A DNA stretch of 64,000 bases, taken from Tausonia pullulans (lineage: Eukaryota > Basidiomycota > Tremellomycetes > Cystofilobasidiales > Mrakiaceae). The position numbers and the translations under genes were made by a program. Positions 12,294 to 23,948 of the stretch are shown here, one piece after another. Position 1 is the stretch's first letter. Every line of letters starts with the position of its first letter. The notes beneath the pieces were generated by a model that did no database searches, was not told where the DNA came from, and saw only the letters and a program-made list of their open reading frames with translations. The stretch is taken from positions 124,001-188,000 of the forward strand of contig OX637637.1 of assembly GCA_951802195.1 (NCBI GenBank), given 5' to 3'.

Positions 12294-13763
12294 TTAGAAG
12301 CCCTGCATACCCCTGAAAGCCCCCTTGATGTCCGCCGCGGGCGTACCCACAGGCGTGGGTCCCTCCGGCACACCGTTGGAGTTAAGCTTCCTTCCGAGCC
12401 GCTCAGCGAAGCCCGAGAGGTCCGGGGAGGCGCATCGCGAGACGGCGGGCGTCTGGAGAGGGGTCGGGAGGGGCGTGGGGCGGTCGGCGGGCTGGGTGAT
12501 AGAGAGGTGGAGGACGCCGTTGGACCACTGAGCTTGGATCCTGCAAGTAGGAGAGGAGGGCGTTTAGTGACGGATGAGGGGGAAGGAGGGGGGGGAAGGG
12601 CGACAACGCACTGCGAGAGGTCCTCGACGAGGAAATCGGGCTTCTCAACCTCGAGCGACTCGCGAGAGTGCGAGGTGCAGGTGGCGATGACAATAGCGCC
12701 CGAGGCCCTGCCGGAGCGGATTCCAGTGGGGGCGTCCTCGAAGACGACGCCTGTTGCGAGACAGGTCAGAAACAGGTCCGCCGCGTTTGAAAGATAGATG
12801 GGCGTGGAGGGCTTACACTGGTCGGCGGTGACGCCGGAGAGCTTGGCTCCGAGGAGGTAAGGGTCCGGGTGGGGCTTGCCCTTCTCGACGGACTCGGCCG
12901 TCACGAAGATCTTGGGCGTCGGGAGACCCGCGGTCGGGATGGCCTTCGAGGCGTAGTAGTGGGTGGCTGGAGGAGCAGGGTTGTCAGTCGTTGAGGACGA
13001 AATGTGAGAGAAGAGGTATAGAGACCCACAAGAAGTGCAGATGGCCCATCCCTCCTGTCCGTTACTAGGAAAGAGAGAACAAAGTGATCAGCGGGTGCAA
13101 AAACTGGGCAAACGTAGGGGCAAGCGTCAGGACGCACCGCTCCTCAGTTCCCTCGCTGAGCTGCTCAAGGAGCCTGGCAACACCGGGGAGGGCAATGATG
13201 CCGACACCTCCGGCAGCGCCCTTAGCCTTGGCGGCGGCGAGAATGGCGTCCTCGAAGCGGACGACCTCCTTGGCGAGAAGCTCCTCGTCCTCGATGAGGC
13301 ACTGGAGGAAGGGTGGAGGGAGGAGGAAAAGAAAGTCAGCAAGGGTAGGAATGAGGTCATCGTTTGCTTCCCGAAAACACCGCCGCCGCCGCCGCCGTTG
13401 CCCCTCCCGTCCCCATCTTGCCCACTGCTTCATCGCATCACGCGGCTTGTGCCCTTACTCACCCACTTGCGGAGGGCATCGACGGTGCGGTATCCGTGGG
13501 CGGAGCGAAGGATGTGGGGGAGGTCGATGAACGGGTACGACTCCTTCATCGTCTCCCAGGCGACGACAACGGCGGGCGACGAGTCGATGAGGGTGCCGTC
13601 CATGTCGAAGAGGCACTAGAGAGGGACGAGGCGAGCGTCAGCGAAAAGCGCGAATGGGAGGGCTGCCATCTCGCCTGCTCAAGAGGCGGGATGCAGCCAG
13701 AAACGATGGGGGGAGAGAGCGACGCACGGCCTTGGGGTTGATGGTGACGGGAGTGAGCGACAT
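12294..13763 (-). CDS. HAD-superfamily phosphatase, glycerol-3-phosphatase/2-deoxyglucose-6-phosphatase-like
   Basis: Subfamily IA haloacid-dehalogenase-like hydrolase. Reading down the minus strand from ATG 13763: MSLTPVTINPKA, intron, then CLFDMDGTLIDSSPAVVVAW with the nucleophile motif DMDGT, HGYRTVDALRKW, the IIALPGVARLLEQL segment (motif II region), NGQEGWAICTS, KGKPHPDPYLLGA (motif III lysine) and VVFEDAPTGIRSG (motif IV acidic pair). This set of motifs matches yeast Gpp1/Gpp2 and Dog1/Dog2, which dephosphorylate glycerol-3-phosphate or 2-deoxyglucose-6-phosphate. An extra C-terminal tail of about 80 Pro/Thr-rich residues ends in GMQGF before the stop at 12294. It is divergently transcribed from GPD1, the enzyme that makes glycerol-3-phosphate, which favours the glycerol role. 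Seven or so exons. Confidence 0.85.
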
Positions 13764-14994
13764 TGTGAGATGAGAAGAGGGAAGGAGGTGATGCAGGGGG
13801 GAAGTGGAGGGGGGGGGGGGCAGGAGATAGTCGGTGGTGGTTGATGGGGAGAGGAGAGAGAAGAAAGAACGCGGGCTGAAAAAGTCGAGGAATGGGAGAG
13901 AAGCAGGGAAGAGGGAGAGGGCCCTTGATTGTCCTGACGGGGCGTAATCGACATTGACGAGAGCGTGAGGCGCCGCATCCCGCCCGCCCGCAACGCTGGG
14001 GCGTGGCGCAGGAGAGGGAGCGGCTGCAGTGATGGAGAAGCGAATATGGGGTTTCGCTAGATTGACCGACTCCTACGACCGCTTCGGGCGAACGGGCGAA
14101 CAAACAGGCGCGAGGGAAATGACGTTTCTGCCGCCGACGGCCGCTGGGCTCCGCGGGGCAAAAATGATGGATCAAATGCCGCTGCCCTTGCCCCTCTCGT
14201 GCGGCAAGGGCAGCCCTCCTGTCTGTGCGCCGCTGGGCCGCTGGGCCTGCAGGAGACAGCTGCTGTCAAATGCAGCGACCTGTCCCTCTGTCGGGCTCCC
14301 GTCGGTGCCCGCCTCTCGCTCTTGTCTCCAGCTCAGACCATAGATGCGTGCCAGTCGCGCTCGCTGCCCCTTGCTCTGGCCCACGAGCGCTCTCCCTCGC
14401 CCTGCCCCGGCGAGCCCGCATGGCCGTTGCTGGCGGCAGGCCTCCAGGACCCTTCTTTCTCCGGGGGAGAGTGCGCCCCTTGGGCATCCCCCGCAGAAGG
14501 GTCGAGAGCCGGCCAGGAGGGTGATCGCGGAGAGCCCCGCCCCAGGGATCTGCCCCTGCTGGCCCAATCTGGCGAAGGGTCGTGATGAATGGGAGCCTGC
14601 GAAGGCGGAGACGACGACGGAGGGAGGGGAGGAGGATATACGATGTGGAAAGACGCCCGGCCGGCGAGCCCCGCTGGCGTCGACTCGCTGTCCTGCCCGC
14701 GTGTGACGCTGCCGGCTCAGCCAGGCTCGCGCCCTCCCGAGGCCAGAGACGCTCGTTCCCCACACTCGTCGTCTCTTGCCCTCTTTCGTCACCAGTCGTC
14801 AAAGCCTTTCTCACACCGCCCGTGTCCATCGTCGCCCTCGCACGCCTCTCTCATCCACAACCACCACACCACAACCCACCCACCCACATCCTCCACGCCT
14901 CTCCGGACTCCCCCCCCTTTCTCTCCTTGCCTGCCCTTTCAGCTCCGCCCCACCCCCCATCTTATCTCGTTCTCTCATCGCTTCCTCCGTCGCC
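13764..14994. promoter_or_regulatory. shared divergent control region of phosphatase and GPD1
   Basis: This 1.2-kb gap separates the two start codons of a divergent pair and must hold both promoters. CCCCT (the core of the yeast stress element STRE) occurs on the plus strand at 14191-14195, 14367-14371 and 14476-14480, and as AGGGG at 13796-13800. In GC-rich DNA such pentamers also arise by chance. The 230 bases before GPD1 are strongly CT-rich, and a G tract sits near 13810-13820. Long frames on both strands here have skewed Arg/Pro/Ser composition and look like by-products of GC content. Confidence 0.6.
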
Positions 14995-17062
14995 ATGTCG
15001 TCCCAGCCCGCCCCCTCGTCCGACCTTCCCGTCAACAACGTCCAGGCGCCCGTCGCTCCCACGCCCTCGGCCGTCAACACCGCCGGCATGACGCTGTCGA
15101 CGTTCCCCTCGCCAATGTCGACCCCGACGTCGTCCCGTCCCCCGTCGCCCATGATGAAGGCCATGTCGAGCGTTCCCGCCTCGGGCGGGGGAGCAGGAAT
15201 CGGGGCGCTCTCCAACCTGCAGCACATCACCTCGGCGGACCAGCTGCCTCCCAAGAAGCTTCGTCGTGGTTCCTCGGTCGGCTCGTCGTCGCTCCCGCCC
15301 TCCCGCCGGGGCTCGTCGACGAACCTCCCTCGCATGGAGGCCCTCTCCCTCTCGGGAGCCTCGACGCCCGTTCCTCAGCGTGCTCCGGGAACCATCGACA
15401 GAGTCGCCGTCATTGGGTCGGGCTCGTGGGGTACTGCTCTCGCGAGGATCGCCGCTATCAACGCCGCTGAGAAGGAGGGCTTCGTCAAGGAGGTCCGCCT
15501 CTGGGTCCGCGAGCGTGAGGTGAGCAAGCTTCCATCATTTTTTAAAAAATTGTACTTTGCTTTACGAGAGGACCACGAGGAGAGGAGGAGGAGGCAGCAA
15601 GGGGAGAGTGATGGGCGGGCATCTCAGCCCTCTTCTTTCGCCCTCGGAAGAAGAGCACTGTCAAATCTCCCCCTTGGGCGCTTGTTTCTCTCCCCCCTCC
15701 CCCCCCCAAAAAAAACACATCTCTCTCGGTCTCTCCCTCTGCCTCTCTAGTGAGACGAGCACGCTCTGGATCTCTCTTTTGTGCTCTCATGCTCTTCCCG
15801 CGAGAGAGAGGGGCTCTTCCTCTTGCGCCTTCAGCCCTCCCTTCAGCCCTCGTCGAAAAAGACCGCCCGCTGACGTCACGCCCTGCCCTCCCCCTTCTTC
15901 CCTCTTTCCTCCTCTCCACCTTCAGATTCCCGGCAAGGGCCTCCTCACCGAGATCATGAACAAGGAGCACGAGAACGCCCGCTATCTCCCTGACGTCGAT
16001 CTCCCGACCAACCTCGTCGCTGTTCCCAACCTCGTCGACGTCGTCAAGGACGCCACCCTCATCGTCTTCTGCGTTCCTCACCAGTTCCTCCCTCCCGTGA
16101 GTGCTTTCCTCCACCCTCTGCATTCTTTTGCACTTTTGCTCACTTACGCCCTTTTACGCCAGGTCATCGCCGAGCTCTCCAAGCCCGGTGTCCTCCACCC
16201 TGGAGCGCGCGCCCTCTCGGCCATCAAGGGTATCGAGGTTAACGGCCCGGACATCTTCACCTACCCGTGGCTCATCGAGGAGAAGCTCGGTCTTTCGTGT
16301 TCGGCCCTCGGAGGCGCCAACATCGCCCTCGAGGTCGCCAAGGCCCAGTTCTGCGAGACGACCATCGGTACTCCCTCTCTTGAGGATGCCGCGGCGTGGC
16401 ATGCGGTCTTCGATACGCCCATGTTCAGGGTGCACACTGTCGAGGACGTCTCTGGTGTCTCCCTCGCGGGAGCGCTTAAGAACGTCATCGCCATCGCTGC
16501 CGGTTTCGTCGATGGACTCGGCATGGGAGGCAACACGAAGGGTTCGTTCCTTCTCGTTCCACGCTTCCCCCCCCCCCCCCCTCCCCCCCTCGCCTCTTCT
16601 CTTACTAACGCCCCCTTCTTTCCTCAGCCGCCATCCTCCGCATCGGTCTCATCGAGATGTCCAACTTCACACTGGAGTTCTTCCCCGACGCCTCGCCGGA
16701 GACCTTCTCCGCCCACTCGGCCGGAGTTGCCGACCTTATCACGACGTCGTTCGGTGGCCGGAACCGCAAGTGCGCCGAGGCGTTTGTCAAGACGGGCAAG
16801 TCGTTTGAGGAGCTCGAGGAGGAGCTGCTTGAGTACGTTCGGGTCGCACCCTCATCTCCCTCCCTCTTGCCAGGCTCCATTGCTGACCACGTTGGGTTCG
16901 ACCTGAAACAGCGGCCAGAAGCTCCAGGGCACCATCACCACGAAAGAGATCTACGAGTTCCTCGAGGCCCGAGGTCGCGTCGACGGCTACCCGCTCTTTG
17001 AGAAGGTCTACCGGATCTCCTTTGAGGGGCTTGACGTCAAGGCCATGTTCGAGGGCCTCTAA
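14995..17062 (+). CDS. GPD1: NAD-dependent glycerol-3-phosphate dehydrogenase
   Basis: Reduces dihydroxyacetone phosphate to glycerol-3-phosphate, feeding glycerol (osmolyte) and lipid synthesis. Five exons, 14995-15519, 15926-16096, 16163-16541, 16628-16832 and 16912-17062, give 476 residues in frame. The NAD-binding [16 protein letters not shown] lies near residue 135, followed by [17 protein letters not shown], the catalytic region LSAIKGIEV and [11 protein letters not shown], then [30 protein letters not shown]. The N-terminal 130 residues are an extra Ser/Pro-rich extension absent from the core enzyme. It contains RRGSSVGSS (about 95) and RRGSSTNL (about 107), good basophilic-kinase sites; yeast Gpd1 is controlled by phosphorylation in a similar N-terminal stretch. 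Intron 1 is unusually long (406 nt). The divergent neighbour is the glycerol-phosphatase-like gene. Confidence 0.95.
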
Positions 17063-17553
17063 AGCACCCACTCTCCTCCCCATCCCCCCCACCCCCCCCC
17101 CCCCCCCGCCTTCCCTCCCCTCCCCCCTCTTTCCTCTTCGATCGATTTCGAACCGCTCTTCAATCGACGCGCATGCCTTCGTTTCATTTATACAACTGTA
17201 GTCATACAAACCCTCCCAGCCTTCTCTCTCTCCCTCCTCTCCTCCCCCTCTCCCCCTACACCCTTTCCAACCCTCCAAACACCACGCCGCTATTCGGATT
17301 TGTTGGTCCCGTGGGATGGCTTTGCGTTTTATCGTAATGTTTCTTTTTGTCTAGACATAGAGAGACAGAAAGAGAGACAGAAAGCACAGAGAAAAGGAGG
17401 AGAGAGATGTCATGTGCAGGAACAGCGATGAGGATGGACGGACAGCAGAGAGACTGGAAGGCGCCGCCGCTCTATTCCTACCGACCGACCCACCCCCCCC
17501 ACCCTCCCTCCTCCCTCACCCACACCCAAGCCCGCGGGTACCTCCTGGCTGGC
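17063..17553. other. convergent 3' flanks
   Basis: Space between the ends of GPD1 and the fucosyltransferase-like gene. It contains a C-rich tract at about 17085-17107 and an AGAGAGACAGAAAG-type purine repeat near 17356-17385. No gene seen. Confidence 0.5.
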
Positions 17554-19676
17554 TCACACGTGGACTTGGCGCGAGATCCCGCCGTTCCACTCGCGGACTC
17601 TGCGGGCGGCGAGGATGGACACTGTTGGTCGACGACGACGACGACCGTCGACGAACGGCTGGTGGGTCAGCAGATGGGCAGGGGAGGGAGATGGGGGGTG
17701 GGAAGCGGCAGTGGGCAAGTGGTGGTGGGGGTGGGTGCAAACGCTCACTAGTTGAGCCGTGCGTCCCTGAAATCCGAGGGGGAGAGAGGGAGAAGGCCAG
17801 TCAGAGCAGCTCAACAATGGAACAACGATCGAGGGTGTCCGTCCGCCCGCCACTGACCGACGAATCCCACGCCATTGGACAAGAGCCAGTTGTCGATCAA
17901 CATTGGGTACCTGCTCTCCCTCCGACCGCATCGTCAGCCCCACCTCCTCGTCCTTTCCCCTTTCGGTCGTCGATCACAGGAACCTCACCAATCCCCCCAC
18001 ATCTCCCGAATTTCCGCACTCAGCTCCTCCTTGACCCTTACCCACCCGATCTGCGCCTCCAGCTCAGCGAGGAAAGTAGGATTAGTCTCGTCTGTCGTGA
18101 AGACGACGCGGTCGACGACACGGGGGGGATTGAGCTGGAGGAGGTGGTGTTGGACTTCGGCGACGAGGGCGATGTAGGAGGAGGCGGGGAGACAGGAGGA
18201 GGGGATAGTGGTCGTGGTGTTGGAAGGGGAGAGCTCAGGGCATTCGGCGAGGTTGATAAAGTCGCCTGTGGTTGATATGGCGCAGGCGTCGTGGATCAGC
18301 CAGCAGCGAGCCGGAGCGAAACGAAGTAGCAGCGAGGGAGATCGGACGGACGCACCGTGCCTGATATGCACAGCTACATACGCCGGCATCTCCCACTCCA
18401 TCTCCTCGTCGTGCCCCTCCCCCTGGTCTGCCTGACCAAACAGCCTCCGTGCAACAATTCTCCCCTTCCTTTCAAGGTCCTCCGACCAGCGCATCTCCCT
18501 ACCGACAGATGGCCACGCGCCGACCTCTGGGCCGTATTCCCCGTCCCATTCGGAGGGTGACCAGGCGGTTGGAGAGGAAGTGGCGAAATAGACTGGACGG
18601 ATGGAGGGGAAGGGGAAGCGGGGGGTCAGTGGTGGTGGAGAAGAGGAGAAGAAAGGGTGGAGAGACGGACGGTTGTCGATGCAGACCATAGAATTGTCAG
18701 GTAGGAAATGGGGTGAGATGGTCGTGTTGAGAGAGGAGAGATATTCCGGGAGTTGGAGGGACTCGGGGTGGAGGTAGGCGGCAAGGACGTCGAATTGGGG
18801 ATGGAGGGGCGAAGGAAGGGCGACTGCAGGCACATTGGTGAAGACGGGCTCTACGAGGGCGAGAGAGAGAAAGATGTGATGAGCGAGCCGCTTTCAGCCT
18901 GGTGTAAGAAATTGGTGGCTCAACTGATGTGGTATGGGACGAAAGCGAAGTCCAACGGATCAGGAAAGCACTGCCAGCATCCAAGCTCCCACCACTCCCC
19001 CAACGACGACGTCGTCGACGACTGCTGGCCGTCGCTCTCATTAATCCTCGGCCAGTGTCCCAACTCAACGACTTCCTCCCACTCCACGACCCCCTTCCAG
19101 TCCGGGTACCTCTCCCTCAGAGCAGAGACAAGTCTCGGCAGGTCAAAGACCGCTGAGAAAGGCAACCGAAGTTCTGGGTCCGTAATAAGCGAGACTCCAC
19201 CGAGCTGGCCGGGGTGGCCGAGGAAAGCTGGAAGAATCGGGATCCGAGAGGTGAGGAGGGCGAGGTGGATCGTGTTGGCTTGACTTATCACTGAATAGGG
19301 AGTTAGCTCCGGTATGAGAGGAAAGGAAAGTGGAAGACGGACCTTGGTTGTTCCAGCCGGCGATGTGGCCGGAAAGGAGGTAGTGCTCATCGTGCTTGAA
19401 GCGATCTTGAGATGATCGGAGCAAGCTGGATCAGTTCATCGCTTCTGGAGTCGTCCATGATTGAATCCGCATCATACCCATAAAGTTGTCACCTCCGTTG
19501 ATCATCTCTCCCTGGAGCACACCTCCGCTACTGGGGCGCTCGTCATGCCCTGCAAAGCCAAGCGGGGCGAAAGAAAAGGCGTCCTCGAAGCGCGCTGTCC
19601 GCCAGAAGAGGTAGGCCACAATGAGGAGGGCAAGGACGGCGGCAATGGTTGGGAAACGGGATGTGCGGAGGAGCAT
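17554..19676 (-). CDS. O-fucosyltransferase-like type II membrane glycosyltransferase
   Basis: Reading down the minus strand from ATG 19676: a short cytosolic MLLRTSRFPT, one membrane anchor (IAAVLALLIVAYLFW), then a lumenal domain. Segments in order: HEDEHYLLSGHIAGWNNQ-like motif, VISQANTIHLALLTSRIPIL, VCIDNRPSLHPFF, MPAYVAVHIRHGDFINLAECP, VDRVVFTTDETNPTFLAEL, YPMLIDNWLLSNGVGFVGTHGSTMS, and RRVREWNGG before the stop at 17554. The VAVHIR.GDF and GxxGSTxS motifs match the GDP-fucose protein O-fucosyltransferase superfamily; fungal members are common but few have known acceptors. The usual HIRRGDF has His in place of the second Arg. Introns were placed to keep these motifs continuous. Likely in the Golgi. 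Confidence 0.78.
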
Positions 19677-19954
19677 GAGATTGGAGCTGGTTTGAGGGGG
19701 ACAAGGTCGGGAGAGAGCGACGGTAGTAAGCAAGAGTGTAGGCGAGGCCGGAGTCGAAGGGTTATTGGATTCAGTCGTCCGCAGGCTGTTAGGCCCACCC
19801 TTCAGTCCGGGGGAGGGCCGGCATTTATATTTACTGGCGACAATAGATTCTTCTAGCTGAGGTCACAATGGTGAAAGAGACCTTATCTGCTCTCAAAAGG
19901 AACGTGAGGCTGAGTGGTCGTTGGAGAGATAAGTAAGCGCACGAATCTTCCTCG
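19677..19954. promoter_or_regulatory. upstream region of the fucosyltransferase-like gene
   Basis: Lies directly upstream (in minus direction) of the start codon. An AT-richer patch with TTTATATTTA is at 19823-19840, a possible TATA-type site. Confidence 0.3.
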
Positions 19955-20385
19955 TGCATTCCTGTCAGGATCTAGCGGATTCACCACCTCGGCTCCGCGC
20001 CTTCGTGGCAGTCAGAATCTCGCGGACTCGCCACCTCGGCTCCGAGATTGTGTAGCATCTATGTCTCTGGCTTGCTCGGGTCCCCTATCTGAAACCTTTC
20101 TTCCGCCACATTGTCCCACACTCTTTGCTTTCTCAGCTTTCACCCTTGTCCCATCATACCATACTTCCTTATATTCCCACCCTTCTCATCCCCTCCCTTG
20201 TTCTACACTCTGACTATCATTCGGACGCGACAAACCTGCCCAAGATCCCGAAGCGAGCCCGTGCTAGTTCCAATACCTCAGTTCCACTCCTCCTCCGACG
20301 CCCCTCTTCTCATCCATCCTCCTCAGCCCTCGGCCCTTAGGCTAATCCTAACATTGTTCCCACGTAACTCCCGTTCGGGCCTCGA
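19955..20385 (-). repeat. dispersed repeat, copy B (inverted)
   Basis: The reverse complement aligns with copies A and C. The end near 19955-20035 contains the motif CACCTCGGCTCCG twice in direct repeat, which the other copies have once. The internal block resembling ATTGTCCCACACTCTTTGC and the block with AAGATCCCGAAGCGAGC-like sequence match the complements of copies A and C. Confidence 0.55.
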
Positions 20386-21264
20386 CCTCGCAGGCCAATA
20401 ATACCGAACGCCATTTTCCCACTGTACGTTATCACGTTGCAATATTTCTTTGATCCTCCAGTACATCTGCTTTCCAGTTCCACTCCCGCTTCCACCGTTA
20501 CAAAGGTGTAGGAGCGACATTCCGGCGGTGGTCTTCATCCTTTCTCCCGTCAAGCCGGCTGGTGCCCCCCTACTCCTCCTCTGATCGATCGACCTTTACC
20601 TCTCTCTCCTTTCAATGCGCCTCCCGCTATGATATACACCTACATTTGATCCTCCTCTCTCTCTCTCGATTCACCATCCTCCCCTTCGATGCCGCTGACC
20701 TCCGTCCGGTCGATTCCAAAGTCTCACAAGCTGTGGATCCGCAAGCTTTCCAGCTGGAGGGTTATCACATCTCAAACGCACATCACCAGTTTGTAAGGCG
20801 GCGACCTTTTCGACTACCATGTATGGCAGATTCTGTTGGCCTGGTGCTCTCTGCTCAAAGCTGACATTCCTTCGTGAATAATGAGTCGCCTTAGCCACCT
20901 TGAGGTACTCAAGAAGGTCGAAAGGGTGAAGACGATTTGCAGGAAGGCTACTACGGGAGAACAAACTGTTCGAATTGACCCAATGGTGAAGGGCTGAGGA
21001 AGATGGGTTAGGGGGGGGGGGGGTCAGTGGACGACCGGACAAGCTAAGGAAGCATACTAACAGAAAACGAAGGCTGATGAGGCCGCAAATGCCTGGACCG
21101 GGAATTGCTCATCTCATATGTCAGCGCTTGAGAAGTCTCAAGGCAGAGTAACGATGCCAGATGGGCTCATTGATCTGGCGGATGAGAACAAAAAGGTCGT
21201 CCAAACCAGTCGAAGGTTGCGGCAAGATGTAACGACGAACGATGAAGGAACATTTCGGGTGGGC
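20386..21264. other. stretch between inverted repeat copies
   Basis: 880 bases bracketed by copies B and C in opposite orientation. No recognised gene; a run of 12 G lies near 21010-21021. A 54-codon frame at 21119-21283 has no known relatives. Confidence 0.35.
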
Positions 21265-21757
21265 GATAAATGGACTTGAATTATCGGAGTAGGAAGATGT
21301 TCCTGGCCGGAGTGTTAGAATTGGCCCAAGGATCAAGGGCAAAGGAGGATGAGCGAGGAGGGGAGGGTTGGTGACTGAGTGGACTGAGAGCAGCTGCGGG
21401 TGATGGAGTGAAACTGAAGTGTTAGAGGTGACACAAGATCGCTTCAAGGTCTTGGACAGATTTGTCCGGTCCAAATGACAGTCAGAGTGCAGAACAAGAT
21501 CTACGATGAACTGAGCGTTGAATGGACGAGGGGTAAGGACAAGGGAGGGGATGAGGGTGAAAACGCAAAGAGTGTAGGGCACATGACACATAAAACAAAG
21601 GAAAGGGTAGTGAGACAAGGAGCGTGAGCCAAAGTGGCGAAAGAATGGTCAAATATGAGGAATGCGGAGCAAGCAAGGGGAAGGCTACACAGGCACAGAG
21701 TTAGCCAAGCGCAGAACCGAGATGGTGGTCCGCGAGATCCTGACACGGAGACACGAG
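21265..21757 (+). repeat. dispersed repeat, copy C
   Basis: Aligns with copy A on the same strand through the ATCGCTTCAAGGTCTTGGAC block, the GTGCAGAACAAGATCTACG block, the GGAATGCGGAGCAAGCAA block and an end motif with CGCGAGATCCTGACACGG. It ends about 245 bases before the first acetyltransferase start codon, so it may overlap that promoter. Confidence 0.55.
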
Positions 21758-22000
21758 GCACAGAGAACGTTGGAAGAGCGCTCTTCTCGAGGTCGAGCTT
21801 CTTCGAACGAGGCATACGAGTAGAGATTGGCCATATGATCTTTTGTTGCCAACTGCACGTGAGTCTCTTTTGTCATCTTGCCATGGGTGGGAGTGCTCGC
21901 TTGCGCGGGCGGCTTTCGCCGAATCCCTTTGACTCCACGCGACCCTCTGACTCACTCTTCCAACTAACACAAACATTTCCCCTTCTGTTCTCTTCTCAAC

Positions 22001-23171
22001 ATGATTGCAAGCTTCGCCACCTACATCCCACGCCCCGTTTCCGACCGCCCAGAGATCGTCCTTGCGCCCGTGGACGCGGCACGGGACTGGCCGTTCCTTG
22101 GGCGAGCTCACATGAACGCTATGGATGACGACCCGATCTCGCTGAGGATCAACCCGGTGCATCTGAGGAGGAGCATGGAAGAGAGAGTTGGTGAGTCTGT
22201 GCTGGCGAGCGAGACGTAGGCGACGCAAGAAAGGACGTCGCGATGGCTCAAGCTCAGCCTCCGAGAACTGCGGCTGATGACCCATTCCTCCGTTCGCAGA
22301 TGCTTACATCTATGCCAAGCAGCGCGAAGCTCACTTTCTAGCTCTCCGACCTAATCCTCCTCGGGAAACGACGCACATGATCAAGGCGACGATCGCCGAA
22401 ACTGGGGCCGTCGTCGGGATGGCAATCTGGGTAGCTCCACTCGACCGGACCGAGACGCTGGGGGACCTGACGGAGGACGAGAAAAAGGACGAGGAGTTTG
22501 TGAAGAAGGCCAAGGAGAAGGGCAAAGAGGAGAGGGAGAAAGCTATTGAGACAATGATAGATGGAGCGTTCCGCGAGGTGAGGAATGTCTTTTCAATGTC
22601 CCCGATCTCATGCAGAAGCTAAAAACTTTTCTCTTTCCGCACACAGGCCTTCCTTGGAGAGATGAAGCGCCGCCATAAGGAGGTTTTCAAGGGCCAGCCG
22701 TACTGGTACCTCGTATGTTGACCATTGCTCGTCCTCGACTCCGGCTGATCTCCTATGACCAGAATTGACGGGAAGGTCCTCCATTCCAGAGGCTCCTCTT
22801 TGTCGACCCGGCGTACCAAAGCCTCGGGATCGGCCAGAAGCTCCTCGCATGGGGAACGTCGCAAGTATGTAGCGTCGTTTTTGTCCCCCGCTTCAGGCAG
22901 ACTCTCCTTATGCTCAGTTCCGCCCCCTCTTTACTTTGGGTAACAGGCCGACGCTGCATCCCTCCCCTCGTACGTCGAGGCAACGATCCCCGGCAAGCGC
23001 GTCTACGAGCGCAAGGGGTTCGAAGTCATCGGTTGGTCTGAACTCCCGGGGTCGACGCGGAAGGAGGACAAGGGAACAATTGCGGAGGGGCCGCTCCGGT
23101 GGCCGTACATGCTGAGGCAGCCCCAGCCGCTTAAGGGTCAGGAGGGACAGCAAACGGAGGTTAAGGCTTAG
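22001..23171 (+). CDS. GNAT-family acetyltransferase, paralogue 1
   Basis: Exons 22001-22190, 22300-22577, 22647-22712, 22790-22864 and 22947-23171 give 277 residues. The fold is recognisable from the central strand with TTHMIKATIAETGAVVGMAIWV, a charged helical insert of about 35 residues (TEDEKKDEEFVKKAKEK...), then FVDPAYQSLGIGQKLLAWG with the acetyl-CoA pyrophosphate loop Q-x-x-G-x-G, and YVEATIPGKRVYERKGFEVI for the last strand-helix. This resembles fungal N-acetyltransferases of unknown substrate. Downstream paralogue 2 has the same intron positions and phases, so the two arose by tandem duplication. Start is the first ATG after a pyrimidine-rich leader ending TTCTCAAC. Confidence 0.85.
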
Positions 23172-23948
23172 TCAGAAGAATCGGCAGGACGCCACGTGAG
23201 ATTTCCATAGATGGTCATGACTTGTTGTTATCTTTCGTCTCTTCAACAATTTCTGTTGAGCAAGATGTGTGGCTGTCAAACGTGATGATGTAAACCCGGT
23301 TCCGCGCGCCGGTCTGCCTGATTGATAACGGCCTCCTCACTCTGCTCGAGATTATGTTGCTCGATCTTTCACTTGTTTTGAGCTCCCTGTGACTATACCT
23401 CAAATCAGAGACTGGAGTAATGATGGCCAATGCTTTCGAGATGTATGGACCTCGGTCCGACTCGACCAAATAGGTCGGAACTCGGAGCTCAGGGTTCATC
23501 AACCTTTCCTCTCTAAACACTACTACTACTATCCTCGATTTTATGATGTCTGCCGCCGCGAGCAAGTCTAAAGGATGCTCCTGGTCGAAGTCTTCCGATG
23601 GCCACATATGACGAGAGAGTCTCAGTGGGTGAAGAAAAAAGGTTTATTCATTATTTTTATTCTATTTGTGGGAGGATATTCGAATAGGCAAGAGCTCAGC
23701 GCTGGAGAGCGCGCGGATCGCGCCTGCACGTCGGTACTCCTGTTTCTTCCGTCGCTTAGGGATTTGTCTTTGCTCTCCCACTTCCCCGAGAATGCGCTGG
23801 GACCTCACCATCACCCCCAGTCTGTCCCTTCTTCCCACTTCTGGGTTCTGACTCGCGTCGGCAACGCGGCAAAAGGCGCGCATCGAAACCGAAGACGGCC
23901 TCAGCCGATCTGAGAACTCCGCTCACCCTCAGAACTCCAACCACCACT
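23172..23948. other. spacer between acetyltransferase paralogues
   Basis: Holds the 3' flank of paralogue 1 and the promoter of paralogue 2. An AT-rich patch with TTATTCATTATTTTTATTC is near 23644-23665. No separate gene seen. Confidence 0.4.

Noticed and set aside
14589-15470. 293-codon plus frame over the GPD1 start
   Set aside because: Overlaps the GPD1 N-terminal exon in another frame and consists of low-complexity Arg/Ser/Pro.
21119-21283. 54-codon frame MSALEKSQGRVTMPDG... as a small gene
   Set aside because: No relatives known to me, no leader or intron signals, and it abuts a repeat copy.
19955-21757. A single DNA transposon with long terminal inverted repeats
   Set aside because: No transposase-like frame inside, no target-site duplication seen, and a third solo copy exists at 840-1385. 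Kept only as repeat copies.
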